Shown here: piece after piece, positions 16,772 through 25,817 of the stretch
Layout of the letters: the number at the start of each line of letters is the position of its first letter
How positions within the stretch are numbered: position 1 is the stretch's first letter
Origin: Synechococcus sp. CS-1325
GTDB taxonomy: Bacteria > Cyanobacteriota > Cyanobacteriia > PCC-6307 > Cyanobiaceae
Direction of reading: 5' to 3'
DNA: 64,000 nucleotides
NCBI GenBank assembly: GCA_025128135.1
Contig: JAHLYW010000025.1
Span: 1 to 64,000, forward strand
Notes under the pieces: generated by a model
The model's database searches: none
The model's input: only the letters and a program-made list of their open reading frames with translations
What the model was told of the DNA's origin: nothing
Program-made: the position numbers and the translations under genes

Positions 16772-18319
16772 ATGCTGCTCACCCTTCTGCTGCTGCCTCT
16801 GGCGGCTGTGCTGCTGCTCTGCCTCGCCCCCCTGCCGGGGCCGTGGCCCCGCCGTGTGGCGGTGTTCGCTCCGGCGGTGCAGTTGCTGCTGCTGCTTTGG
16901 CTGGCGGGCCATCCGGTGCCGGAGTTCCGCCAGGCCTGGCTGCCCCAGCTCGGCCTGGAGCTCCACCTCGGCCTTGATGGCCTCTCGCTGCCGCTGGCCG
17001 GCCTCACCTCCCTGCTCTCCTTCATGGCGGTGTTCGCCACGCCGATCAGCCAGCCGCGGCGTCGCTTCTTCTACGCCATGGTGCTCGCCACCAATGTGGG
17101 CCTCATGGGTGCGTTCCTGGCCTGCAATGGCCTGCTGTTCGTGCTGGCCTACGAGGTCACGCTGATCCCCACCACCTTGCTGGTGGCGGTATGGGGCGGC
17201 GAGCGGCGCGCCACCGCCGCGATCCGTTATCTGATGTATGGGGCGGTGTCGGGGATGGCGCTGCTGGCCGGCGTGCTGGCCCTGGCCCTGCTCAACCGCA
17301 ACGGCTTCAGCTTCGCCTACACCGACATGGCCCAGGCGGTGCTGCCCGAGGGCGCCAGCCGCTGGATCCTCGCCCTGCTGCTGCTCGCCTTCGGCCTCAA
17401 GATGCCGATCTTCCCGCTGCACGGCTGGCAGCCGCTCACCTACAGCCAGGCCTCCACGCCCGTGGCCATGCAGCTGGCGGGAGTGGTCTCGAAGCTGGGG
17501 GCCTACGGCCTGCTGCGTTTCGGCATCGGCATGCTGGGGGACACCTGGGCCGAATGGTCGCCGGTGATCGCCCTGGTGGGCATGGTGAGCGCCTTGTATG
17601 GCGCCCTCAATGCCATCGCCCAGACGGACATGCGCCGCCTGGTGGCCTTCAGTGCGCTTGGCCACATGGGCCTGCTGGTGCTGGCCCTGGCGGCTGCCAC
17701 GCCGTTGAGCCTGCAAGGGGCCGTGGCCCAGATCCTGGCCCAGGGCATGATCGTGGCCCTGTTGTTCTGTCTGGTCGGCAAGATCGAGGCGAAAACGGGC
17801 ACCACCGAAATCGCTGCCCTCTCTGGCTTGATGAACCCCACCCGGGGCCTGCCCTTCACCCTGGGATTGCTGCTGCTGGCGCTGATGGCCGCGGCCGGGG
17901 TGCCCGGTCAGGCCGGCTTCCTGGCGGAGATGGTGGTGTTCCAGGGCAGCTGGCCGGTGTTCCCGCTGCCCACGCTCGGCTGCATCCTGGCTTCGGGCCT
18001 CACCGCCGTGTATGCCGTGCGCCTGTTCAACCGGGTGGGCTTCGGCCGCCTCGACAACAAGACCGCCGACTACGTGAGCACCACCTGGGTGGAGCGGTTG
18101 CCGGCCCTGGCCCTCTCCTTCCTGGTGATTCTGGCGGGGCTGTGGCCCCAGATCCTGCTGGGCTGGAGCGAGGACACCACCAGCAGCCTCGCCCTCTCCC
18201 GCCCGCCGATCAACACCCTGGCGGTGCTGTCACCAGCCGCGTCCCTGCCTTCCCTGCACCTGCCTTCCCTGCACCTGCCCACGCTTCTCCTGCCCTCCTC
18301 CCTGGCGCTCCGGCCATGA
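16772..18319 (+). CDS. ndhD: NAD(P)H-quinone oxidoreductase subunit D of the CO2-uptake NDH-1 complex (NdhD3/D4 type)
   Basis: A 515-residue antiporter-like subunit with family motifs LVLAYEVTLIPTTLLVAVW near-equivalent (FVLAYEVTLIPTTLLVAVWG), AFGLKMPIFPLHGWQPLTYS and AIAQTDMRRLVAFSALGHMG. Glu in the first and Lys in the second motif are the usual proton-pumping residues. It begins 21 bp after ndhF and its stop overlaps the cupA start (ATGA at 18316), implying coupled translation. The C terminus carries an odd tail coded by 15-bp tandem repeats (18247-18291), giving LPSLHLPSLHLPTLLLPS; this tail is outside the conserved domain and probably recent. Confidence 0.88.
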   Translation: MLLTLLLLPLAAVLLLCLAPLPGPWPRRVAVFAPAVQLLLLLWLAGHPVPEFRQAWLPQLGLELHLGLDGLSLPLAGLTSLLSFMAVFATPISQPRRRFFYAMVLATNVGLMGAFLACNGLLFVLAYEVTLIPTTLLVAVWGGERRATAAIRYLMYGAVSGMALLAGVLALALLNRNGFSFAYTDMAQAVLPEGASRWILALLLLAFGLKMPIFPLHGWQPLTYSQASTPVAMQLAGVVSKLGAYGLLRFGIGMLGDTWAEWSPVIALVGMVSALYGALNAIAQTDMRRLVAFSALGHMGLLVLALAAATPLSLQGAVAQILAQGMIVALLFCLVGKIEAKTGTTEIAALSGLMNPTRGLPFTLGLLLLALMAAAGVPGQAGFLAEMVVFQGSWPVFPLPTLGCILASGLTAVYAVRLFNRVGFGRLDNKTADYVSTTWVERLPALALSFLVILAGLWPQILLGWSEDTTSSLALSRPPINTLAVLSPAASLPSLHLPSLHLPTLLLPSSLALRP

Positions 18320-19605
18320 CCGTCACCACCCCCACCACGGCCCTTCCCCCTTCCACCCACCCCTTCGCTGAAGTGGTGGAGCGGCTCGAAGCCGGCGGCT
18401 CGATGCTGCCGGACACGCCGGAAAACCTGATGCAGATCATCGGCATCTACAAGGCCTATGCCGTGCCGATGGACTTCTACTGGCGCGATCTGCTCTACAT
18501 CGCCGAGCGGGTGTTTCTTGACCCCCTGCCGGCCTTCAAGTATTTCCCGAGCCAGGAGTATCTGGATCTGCCCAATTCCTATGCGGGCGATGCTTCCAAG
18601 CTGCGCATCTGGCGCGGGCCGGCCACGGCCCATCCGGAGTTGCTGGCGTTCATGGAGAAGGGCGAAGCCGGCAAGCTGCCGAAGCTGCTCCATCACCTCT
18701 GGCACGACCGCATCAACATGGAGTTCGCCGAGGCCTGCATGGATGCCATGTTCTGGCACCAGGGCATGGGCGGCCGCTTCTACGACTACCTGGAGAGCGA
18801 CGTTTACAAGGCCAACGCCGAGCGGGCGATTCTTGCCTACTTCAAGGGCAATCCGCTGATGCTGGGCCTGCACAAGCTGTTCCCGGAGATGTTCCTGGAG
18901 CAGGTGCGCAAGCTGAGCTACTACGCCAATCTCGGCCTGTTCTGGGAGGTGATGGCGCCGGTATTCTTCGAGATGAGCGACATCTACGACGAAGGCGGCT
19001 TCTCCGGTGTGCCGGCCGCGATGGATTTTCTGGTGAACGGCATCTTCGCGGTGGCCGGCCGGCCGATCTACCACCACGTGTACATCGGTGGCGAATGCAT
19101 CGAGATCATCCCCAAATCGGAGGGTTTCACCTGGTTGTATGAGGCGGCCCTGCCCTATGTGGAGGCGGTGTTCTATCGCACCGCCCCTTTCCGTGGCACC
19201 AAGAGCTACAACGCCCAGGCCGGCCAGGTGCCCTCGGAGCAGGCCGATTTCCACTACGGCATCCTCTATGCCGATGTGTTCCCGGTGGGGTCGGCCGGCA
19301 TTCCGCCCACCCTGCTGATGCAGGACATGCTCCACTTCCTGCCGCCCTATCTGGTGGAGCTCTACCGCACCCACAAACGCGGCGAAGACGACATCCTCGT
19401 GCAGCTGGGCATCACCTTCCAGCGCTCCATGTACAACGTGACCTCCGCCGTGATCCAGGCGCTGCGCTGCGCCCTGCTGTTCCCGCTTGATGATCCCGAT
19501 CCGGAGCACCTCAAGGCCAACCGGGCCTTCTTCGAAGCCCAGATGGATCGCTTCCTCCGCCCCGAGGCCCGCCTCCGGGATGTGCAAACCCAGGACTACC
19601 GCTAG
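18316..19605 (+). CDS. cupA: CO2 hydration protein of the NDH-1 complex (CupA/ChpY or CupB/ChpX family)
   Basis: A 429-residue cytoplasmic protein of the Cup/Chp family, which sits on the membrane arm of a specialised NDH-1 and converts CO2 to bicarbonate at a zinc site. Recognisable parts are YKAYAVPMDFYWRDLLYIAE, FPSQEYLDLPNSYAGDASKL and LLHHLWHDRINMEFAEACMD. In the last motif His127 and Arg132 are the likely equivalents of the zinc-site His and Arg reported for CupA (spacing of five is kept). The start overlaps ndhD. The following gene encodes a fasciclin-domain protein like CupS, which favours CupA over CupB, but sequence alone does not settle the subtype. Confidence 0.86.
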   Translation: MTVTTPTTALPPSTHPFAEVVERLEAGGSMLPDTPENLMQIIGIYKAYAVPMDFYWRDLLYIAERVFLDPLPAFKYFPSQEYLDLPNSYAGDASKLRIWRGPATAHPELLAFMEKGEAGKLPKLLHHLWHDRINMEFAEACMDAMFWHQGMGGRFYDYLESDVYKANAERAILAYFKGNPLMLGLHKLFPEMFLEQVRKLSYYANLGLFWEVMAPVFFEMSDIYDEGGFSGVPAAMDFLVNGIFAVAGRPIYHHVYIGGECIEIIPKSEGFTWLYEAALPYVEAVFYRTAPFRGTKSYNAQAGQVPSEQADFHYGILYADVFPVGSAGIPPTLLMQDMLHFLPPYLVELYRTHKRGEDDILVQLGITFQRSMYNVTSAVIQALRCALLFPLDDPDPEHLKANRAFFEAQMDRFLRPEARLRDVQTQDYR

Positions 19606-19617
19606 AGATTCCCAGCC

Positions 19618-20019
19618 ATGGCCAACATCATCGAAACCGCCAAGGGCGCCGGCCTGTTCTCCACCCTGCTCACGGCGGTGGAGGTGGCCGGCCTCACCGC
19701 AGCCCTGGAGAGTCCCGGCCCGTTCACGGTGTTTGCACCGGTGGACGACGCCTTCGCCGCCCTGCCCCCCGGCACCGTGCAGACCCTGGTGGACAACCCG
19801 CCCCAGCTGGCCCGCATTCTCAAGTTCCACGTGCTCTCCGGTGCCTACAGCCGCAGCGACCTGGTGGATCAGCCCAGCTGGGAGAGCCTGGAGGGGGCTC
19901 CGATCCCGATCCGCTGCGCCGAGCCCTTCGAGGTGAAGAACGCCTCCGTCGTGGCCGCCGACATCGTCTGCGACAACGGCATCGTGCACGTGATCAACCG
20001 GGTGATGCTGCCGGGCTGA
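19618..20019 (+). CDS. cupS: Fasciclin-domain protein, CupS-like
   Basis: A 133-residue protein made of one fasciclin (FAS1) domain without signal peptide: N-terminal ANIIETAKGAGLFSTLLTAV, the H1 motif GPFTVFAPVDDAFAALPPGT, then ILKFHVLSGAYSRSDLV and the final CDNGIVHVINRVMLPG. CupS is the small FAS1 subunit bound to CupA in the NDH-1MS complex of Synechocystis and Thermosynechococcus. It starts 12 bp after cupA in the same direction, so it is the last gene of the operon. The lack of a signal peptide agrees with a cytoplasmic, complex-bound subunit rather than a secreted FAS1 protein. Confidence 0.85.
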   Translation: MANIIETAKGAGLFSTLLTAVEVAGLTAALESPGPFTVFAPVDDAFAALPPGTVQTLVDNPPQLARILKFHVLSGAYSRSDLVDQPSWESLEGAPIPIRCAEPFEVKNASVVAADIVCDNGIVHVINRVMLPG

Positions 20020-20048
20020 GCCAGGGGCTGCTGGCCAGCACAGGGGCC

Positions 20049-20079
20049 ATCACAGCGGCTATCACAGCGGCTATCACAG
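20049..20079. repeat. 12-bp tandem repeat between cupS and the convergent GAP-family gene
   Basis: The unit ATCACAGCGGCT occurs twice in full (20049-20060 and 20061-20072) with a partial third copy to 20079. It sits at the junction of two convergent genes and reaches the last codons of the minus-strand gene. It is probably a short replication-slippage product; no terminator structure is visible. Confidence 0.7.
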
Positions 20080-20835
20080 AGGAGAGGCTCCGTGCAGCAG
20101 CCAGAGGCCGTGCAGGCCTTCCCAGGCCAGGTAGGCGCTGATCAGCAGGGCGAGCACGCCCACCACCCATTCGGCCCGGTGCACCAGCCAGCCTTCCACC
20201 TGCAGCAGCGGCTCGCGGATGCCGCCGCCGGTGGCGATCCAGGCCAGTGGGGGCAGCAGCAGCAGGGAGCTGGCCACAAGCACGAACACGCCGGTGAGCT
20301 CCAGGTCGCGGCTCACACCCGGCTGATTCACCAGCAGCAGGCCCGCTTCCTTGAGATAGAACACCAGATTTTCCGGGGTGAGCAGGGCGCTGGTGGCGCC
20401 GATCAGCACCAGCATCGGGGTGCGGAAATCGGGCAGCTGATTGAGCAGCTTCAACGCCATCCCCTCCTGGCCCAGTTCGGCGGCGGGGGTGAGCTGGAAG
20501 AGGCCGATTCCGAGCAGGGCCACGGCACCGACCAGATCGATCACCACCTGCCCCTGCTCGCCGTGGTTGAGGGCCAGGGAAAAGCGATCGCCCACCAGCA
20601 TCAGAGTGAGGATGGCCAGGCCGTTGGCCATCGCCCAGCCGCTCACATAGGCGAAGGCCCGGCGCAGTGGTGAGGGGCCCAGCAGCAGCAGCGCCACCAC
20701 GGCGATGTGCAGCGGGCTGAAGGCGATCCCGAAGCCGAACAGCGACGACTGGCTGAACAGGGCCCCTGGGCTCAGGTGGGCAACGGGGGCGATCAGATCA
20801 GGAGAGAGCAAGGCGACGAGCGGGATGGGGATCAA
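20074..20835 (-). CDS. GAP (Sap/LysE-like) family membrane protein
   Basis: A 253-residue protein with about six membrane segments, for example SPLHIAVVALLLLGPSPLRR, RAFAYVSGWAMANGLAILTL, VVIDLVGAVALLGIGLFQLT and WVVGVLALLISAYLAWEGLH. The pattern PxxxxAVVALLLGPxPLRRA followed by a GWxxG-type helix fits the GAP/Sap family of the LysE transporter superfamily. The only available start is TTG at 20835. It lies convergent to the CupS gene; function and substrate are unknown. It may have no link to CO2 uptake other than position. Confidence 0.65.
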   Translation of the reverse strand: MIPIPLVALLSPDLIAPVAHLSPGALFSQSSLFGFGIAFSPLHIAVVALLLLGPSPLRRAFAYVSGWAMANGLAILTLMLVGDRFSLALNHGEQGQVVIDLVGAVALLGIGLFQLTPAAELGQEGMALKLLNQLPDFRTPMLVLIGATSALLTPENLVFYLKEAGLLLVNQPGVSRDLELTGVFVLVASSLLLLPPLAWIATGGGIREPLLQVEGWLVHRAEWVVGVLALLISAYLAWEGLHGLWLLHGASPL

Positions 20836-20880
20836 GAGAGGGAACTGATCGTTGTCGACGTTAAGAAATTCTCACGGGGC

Positions 20881-22776
20881 TCAGAGGTAGAAGCCCACGG
20901 TGGTGACCACGCGGGTGCCACCTCTGCGCAGGGCCTGGCGCAGCATCACGGTGGACTGGTTGTGCAACAGGTTCTCCCAGCGGTGGCGTGTCACGAACAC
21001 CGGCAGCACCACCGTGCAGAAGCGGTTGCGATCCTTGCGGTGCTCCGTTTCGAACTGGCGCACATAGGCGGTGACCGGATCCACCAGGGAGCGGTAGGGA
21101 GACGGCAGGATCACCAGAGGTACCTGGGGGAGCTGGCGAGACCATTGCTGGCGGAAGGGCTCGGCGCCGTTGTCGCCCAGATCCACGTGCACCGCCACCA
21201 GCTCATCGGCGATGGTGCGGGCATAGCGCAGGGCTTCAAAGCTGCCGCGGTGCAGCTGACCCACCAGCACCAGCACAGGAGCGCCGCCATGCTCGGGGGC
21301 CGGCGGCAGAGTGAGGGCCGCCTCTGTGCCGAGACGTAAACGGCTGGCCACCTGACGGTAATGGGCCTTGATCACCAGGAACAGGCCCACCACCAGGGGC
21401 ACCGCCACCACCACCAGCCAGGCTCCGTGGCTGAACTTGCTGTAGAGGAGCACACCGCAGACCACCGCCGTGACCAGGCAGCCCAGCCCGTTGATCAGGG
21501 CCTTGCCCCGCCAGCCCCTCCCGGCGCTCCGCCCCTTCCACCAGTGCATCACCATCCCCGCCTGGGAAAGGGTGAAGCTGGCGAACACCCCCACGGCGTA
21601 GAGCGGAATCAGGCGGCTGACACTTCCCTCGAAGATCAGCAGCAACATCGCCGCGAAGCTGCTCAACAGCACGATGCCGTTGGTGAACACCAGCCGGTCG
21701 CCGAGGGAGGCGAGCTGGCGGGGCATGAAGCCATCCTGGGCGAGGAAGGCGGCCAGCCGCGGGAAATCGGCATAGGCGGTGTTGGCGGCCAGCAGCAGGA
21801 TCAGCAGGGTGGCGAGCTGCAGCACCAGGAGCAGCGGCCCATTGCCGAAGATGCGTTCGCCGAGTTGATAGAGCAGGGTCGGGCCGTTGTCCTGCACCAC
21901 CAGGCCCAGCTGGCTGGCCAGGGCGCTGATGCCGCTGAACATCAGCGCCAGCACGATCACCATCACGGTGAGCACGCGCCGGGCATTGCGCCACTCCAAC
22001 GGCTTGAACGCCATCACGCTGTCGCTGATCGCCTCGATGCCGGTGAGGGCCGCGCAGCCCGAGCTGAAGGCCCGCATCAGCAGCACCGGCCCGATCACCG
22101 TCAGCGCGGCGCCGTGCTGGTCGCCCAGCAGCCGGGTCTGCTCCGCCACGGGCAGGGGAAGCAGCGCTCCCTGGGACCACTGGATCAGGCCGGCTCCCAC
22201 CAGGGTGAACACCGCCCCCATGAACAGAAAGGTGGGCAGGCTGAGCAGCCGGGCCGTGGAACGCACCCCGCGCAGATTGGCGAGCATCAGCAGGCCGACG
22301 GCCGCCAGGCAAAGCGGTTCGCGCAGTGCGTCGAGCTGGGGGAAATAGGAAGTGAGGGCGGCGATGCCCGCCGCCACACTCACCGCCACGGTGAGCACAT
22401 AGTCGATCGAGAGGGAGGCGCCGGCGCAGAGCCCGGGGATCACTCCGAGGTTGTCGTGGGACACCCGGTAGGAACCGCCCCCATGGGGATAGGCCCTGAT
22501 CGTCTGCCGGTAGCTGATCGCCACCACCAGCATCAGGGCCACGATCAGCCCCGTGATCGGCAGGGTGTAGTGCAAGGCGGCGGCCCCCGCCATGCCCAGC
22601 ACCAGCACGATCTCCTGGGTGGCATAGGCCACCGAGGAGAGGGCGTCGGAGCTGAGGATGGCGAGGGCTTCGGCGTTGGTGAGCCGCTCCTCGGCGTGGG
22701 CGCTGGTGGGAAGCGGCGCTCCGATCAGCAGACGTCTGAGGGACTGGGGAAAGGATCCGCCTGGATCGTTGCTCAA
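20881..22776 (-). CDS. APC-superfamily permease, KimA-like (potential K+ importer)
   Basis: A protein of about 630 residues with twelve predicted helices and a ~150-residue cytoplasmic C-terminal domain. The N-terminal pattern LRRLLIGAPLPTSAHAEERL, ALAILSSDALSSVAYATQEI and YPHGGGSYRVSHDNLG matches the KimA/YdaO group of high-affinity potassium importers, in which the C-terminal domain binds cyclic di-AMP. The first half of the open frame overlaps the PII gene and is not protein-like; TTG at 22776 is the likeliest start but is uncertain. Orientation and a short gap place it downstream of amt and PII. K+ transport is inferred from family. Confidence 0.75.
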   Translation of the reverse strand: MSNDPGGSFPQSLRRLLIGAPLPTSAHAEERLTNAEALAILSSDALSSVAYATQEIVLVLGMAGAAALHYTLPITGLIVALMLVVAISYRQTIRAYPHGGGSYRVSHDNLGVIPGLCAGASLSIDYVLTVAVSVAAGIAALTSYFPQLDALREPLCLAAVGLLMLANLRGVRSTARLLSLPTFLFMGAVFTLVGAGLIQWSQGALLPLPVAEQTRLLGDQHGAALTVIGPVLLMRAFSSGCAALTGIEAISDSVMAFKPLEWRNARRVLTVMVIVLALMFSGISALASQLGLVVQDNGPTLLYQLGERIFGNGPLLLVLQLATLLILLLAANTAYADFPRLAAFLAQDGFMPRQLASLGDRLVFTNGIVLLSSFAAMLLLIFEGSVSRLIPLYAVGVFASFTLSQAGMVMHWWKGRSAGRGWRGKALINGLGCLVTAVVCGVLLYSKFSHGAWLVVVAVPLVVGLFLVIKAHYRQVASRLRLGTEAALTLPPAPEHGGAPVLVLVGQLHRGSFEALRYARTIADELVAVHVDLGDNGAEPFRQQWSRQLPQVPLVILPSPYRSLVDPVTAYVRQFETEHRKDRNRFCTVVLPVFVTRHRWENLLHNQSTVMLRQALRRGGTRVVTTVGFYL

Positions 22777-22831
22777 GGCCTGCTCAGACGCCTGTGGCCA
22801 GCAAGCGTAGGCGGGATGCCCGGCAGGACGC

Positions 22832-23209
<378 letters not shown>

Positions 23210-23316
23210 TCAGTGAGCGGCGATGGACCACGGACTGAGACAGGGCTGGTTGGGGCCATAGCCAGACGAAAGGTTGAACCCGATCTGGCCAATGGCAAGA
23301 AGCTAACAGAGCAAGG

Positions 23317-24771
23317 CTAGTTTGTCATCGGTTCATAAGCTTCTTCGCCGTGGAGCATGATGTCCATGCCGGTTTCTTCGTCGTCGGCATCGATTCTCAG
23401 CCCACAGGTTGCTTTGACAACCAGGAGAATCACCGCTGTGCCGATACCGACAAAGCCGTAGGTGAGAATGGTGGCCTTGAACTGGGCAAAGAACAAACCA
23501 ACGTTTCCACTTTCTGCCAGGATCTTTGCAGACAATGGGAAATAGTCTGCGGGAACAAGAACTTTGGCGGCAAGAATGCCAGTGAGCAGGGCGCCGATTG
23601 TTCCGCCAACGCCATGCACCATGAAGGTGTCGAGGGAATCATCAAACTGGATCTTCGCCTTGATCTGGATGGCAATGAAACAGGCAACGGCCGTCAGGGC
23701 GCCGATCAGCAGGGAGTTTCCGATCGTCACAAAACCGGCCGCAGGGGTGATTCCCACCAGGCCAGCCACGGCGCCGGTGGCCGCTCCAACAGCCGTTGGC
23801 TTGCCGCCTTTGAACCATTCGATCAGGCACCAGGTGAGCATGGCAGCCGATGCCGATGCGGAGGTGGTGATGAAGCACAACCCAGCTCCCGCCGCGGCGA
23901 AGTAGCTGGCGCCATTGAATCCGAACCAGCCGAACCACAGCAAGCCCGCACCGAGAAGAATGAACGGAACGTTGTGGGGCGGACGCGTGGCATTGGGATA
24001 GGCGTTCCGTGGCCCCACGATGGCGGCGGCAACCAGGGCGGCCACTCCGGAGGCGATGTGCACCACCGTTCCGCCGGCGAAGTCGATGGCTCCGATCGTG
24101 CCGAGTGGGCCGATGAAGCCACCCCCCCAGACCATGTGAGCCATTGGGGAATAGATCAGAAGACTCCAGAGCAGGGTGAACCAGAACCAGGCCTTGAAGC
24201 TGATCCGCTCCACCAGGGCTCCACTGATCAGCGCCGGGGTGATGATCGCGAACATGCCCTGGAAGAGCGCAAAGCTCGTGGCGCTGATGGCAAAGCCATC
24301 GGCGAGCGGCGCATCACCCAAGGGGCCTCCGAGCCCATTCATCATAAAGAACTCGAGTCCGCCTATGAATGGACTCTTGAAGCCCACGCCGAACGAGAGG
24401 CTGTAGCCGATCACCACCCAGAGGACACCGATCAGCCCCATCATGAAAAAGCTCATCATCATCGTGTTGAGCACATTCTTGGCGCGGGTGAATCCCCCGT
24501 AGAAGAATGCCAGTCCCGGTGTCATCAGCAACACCAGGGCGGAGCCCATCAACATCAGCAGGGTGTCGGCGCCGTTGGTTGGAACCTTGGTCAGAGCCGC
24601 ATGGGCCGACCCCGCCATCAGGGGCAGCATTCCGGCTCCTGCTGCCAGTAGAAACACCCCCAGTCGCCGCAACTCAGGTTGCTGAACCCGCGCGAACAGC
24701 CTGATTCGGTGGCGATCGAAAGTGGCCAGGGCAGATTCGCCTCGGCCGGAAACCGAAATCTGAGTATTCAT
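23317..24771 (-). CDS. amt: Ammonium transporter (Amt/AmtB)
   Basis: A 484-residue Amt protein: a long N-terminal signal region ending AHAALTKVPTNGADTLLMLM, then eleven helices with the family signatures TPGLAFFYGGFTRAKNVLNT, the periplasmic and pore motif GGTVVHIASGVAALVAAAIV (first pore His) and FMVHGVGGTIGALLTGILAA (second pore His). It conducts ammonium across the plasma membrane and is gated in other bacteria by GlnK. The PII-like gene follows after about 145 bp on the same strand, supporting this pairing. A weak GTG-N8-TAC word lies about 55 bp upstream, but no matching -10 box was seen, so nitrogen control by NtcA is unproven. Confidence 0.93.
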   Translation of the reverse strand: MNTQISVSGRGESALATFDRHRIRLFARVQQPELRRLGVFLLAAGAGMLPLMAGSAHAALTKVPTNGADTLLMLMGSALVLLMTPGLAFFYGGFTRAKNVLNTMMMSFFMMGLIGVLWVVIGYSLSFGVGFKSPFIGGLEFFMMNGLGGPLGDAPLADGFAISATSFALFQGMFAIITPALISGALVERISFKAWFWFTLLWSLLIYSPMAHMVWGGGFIGPLGTIGAIDFAGGTVVHIASGVAALVAAAIVGPRNAYPNATRPPHNVPFILLGAGLLWFGWFGFNGASYFAAAGAGLCFITTSASASAAMLTWCLIEWFKGGKPTAVGAATGAVAGLVGITPAAGFVTIGNSLLIGALTAVACFIAIQIKAKIQFDDSLDTFMVHGVGGTIGALLTGILAAKVLVPADYFPLSAKILAESGNVGLFFAQFKATILTYGFVGIGTAVILLVVKATCGLRIDADDEETGMDIMLHGEEAYEPMTN

Positions 24772-24887
24772 GGGGTTGAACCCAGAATGAACTCAAAGCT
24801 TCTGCCGCTCCAGGCTTCCTTCCCGTAGCAAGGGCCACCGAAGGGCAGAGAGTGCCATCGATTCGTGACAGGAGGATCCCAGCCCTC

Positions 24888-25781
24888 TTAGCGCTGGGAC
24901 CGATCCCGTTCGAGCAGCCTCTCCAGAGTGAGCTTGAGCAGCAAGGACAGGATCGCCACCGCCCCAAGGATCAGGGCAGCGCCGTAGGCCAGTTCTGTGT
25001 GGTACTGCTTGTAGGCATCTTCCACGAAGAGAGGCAGGGTCTGGGTTTCGCCGGCGATGTTGCCGCTCACCACGGCCACCGCCCCGAATTCACCGAGTGC
25101 ACGGGCCGTGGTGAGAATCAGCCCATAGAGGGCAGCCCAGCGCACCGTGGGAAGGGTCACCTTCCAGAAGATCTGCCAGTCGGTGGCACCGAGGGTCTTG
25201 GCCGCTTCCTCCTGCTCCCAGCCCTCTTCCTCCAGCAGCGGGATCACCTCCCGCGCCATGAAAGGCATCGACACGATGATCGTGGCCAGCACCATGGATG
25301 GCCAGGAGAACAGGATCTTCCAGCCGGTGCTGTTCACCAGCCCTTCCAGCAAGCCGTGGCTTGGGCTGAACAGCAGCACCAGCATCAGGCCCACCACCAC
25401 AGGTGAGATTGAGAACGGCAGGTCGATGACACTCAGCAGCAGGGCCTTGCCGCGAAACTGGTGGCGGGCGATCGCCGTGGCGGCCGCCAGGCCGAAGACC
25501 GCGTTGGCGGGAACGGCGATCAGGGTGATCAGCAGGGTGAGGCGAATCGCACTGCGCAACTCCTCATTCTGAAGATTCTCCAGGAAGGGGGCCAGCCCCT
25601 TGGCGAAGGCCTGCAGCACCACATTGAGTGCCGGCAAGAAGATCACGACTCCCACGTAGAGGCAGGCCACCAGGGGAACCAGGGCCGGCAGCAGCCGGCT
25701 GGCGAGCGAGCGGCGGGCGGGCTTCCCCGGCGGCGCGATCGGATCGGAGAGCTCGGTCCGTGGGGGTGAAATGGTGGTCAT
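24888..25781 (-). CDS. cysW: Sulfate ABC transporter permease CysW
   Basis: A 297-residue permease with six helices and the coupling motif EEEGWEQEEAAKTLGATDWQ, which contacts the ATPase. Family features include DLPFSISPVVVGLMLVLLFS and ARALGEFGAVAVVSGNIAGE, the latter being characteristic of CysW. It moves sulfate or thiosulfate across the plasma membrane together with CysT, CysA and a binding protein. It lies 36 bp downstream of cysT in the same direction. Confidence 0.92.
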   Translation of the reverse strand: MTTISPPRTELSDPIAPPGKPARRSLASRLLPALVPLVACLYVGVVIFLPALNVVLQAFAKGLAPFLENLQNEELRSAIRLTLLITLIAVPANAVFGLAAATAIARHQFRGKALLLSVIDLPFSISPVVVGLMLVLLFSPSHGLLEGLVNSTGWKILFSWPSMVLATIIVSMPFMAREVIPLLEEEGWEQEEAAKTLGATDWQIFWKVTLPTVRWAALYGLILTTARALGEFGAVAVVSGNIAGETQTLPLFVEDAYKQYHTELAYGAALILGAVAILSLLLKLTLERLLERDRSQR

Positions 25782-25817
25782 GGAATGGGTTGCGAGGCAA
25801 GAGTTGGGGTCAGGCGG

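Noticed and set aside
16409..17716. Long minus-strand frame opposite ndhF/ndhD
   Set aside because: His/Gln/Gly-rich shadow translation of a G+C-rich gene; ndhF and ndhD explain the region.
24825..24838. GTG-N8-TAC word upstream of amt as an NtcA site
   Set aside because: It differs from GTA-N8-TAC and no -10 box at the right distance was found.
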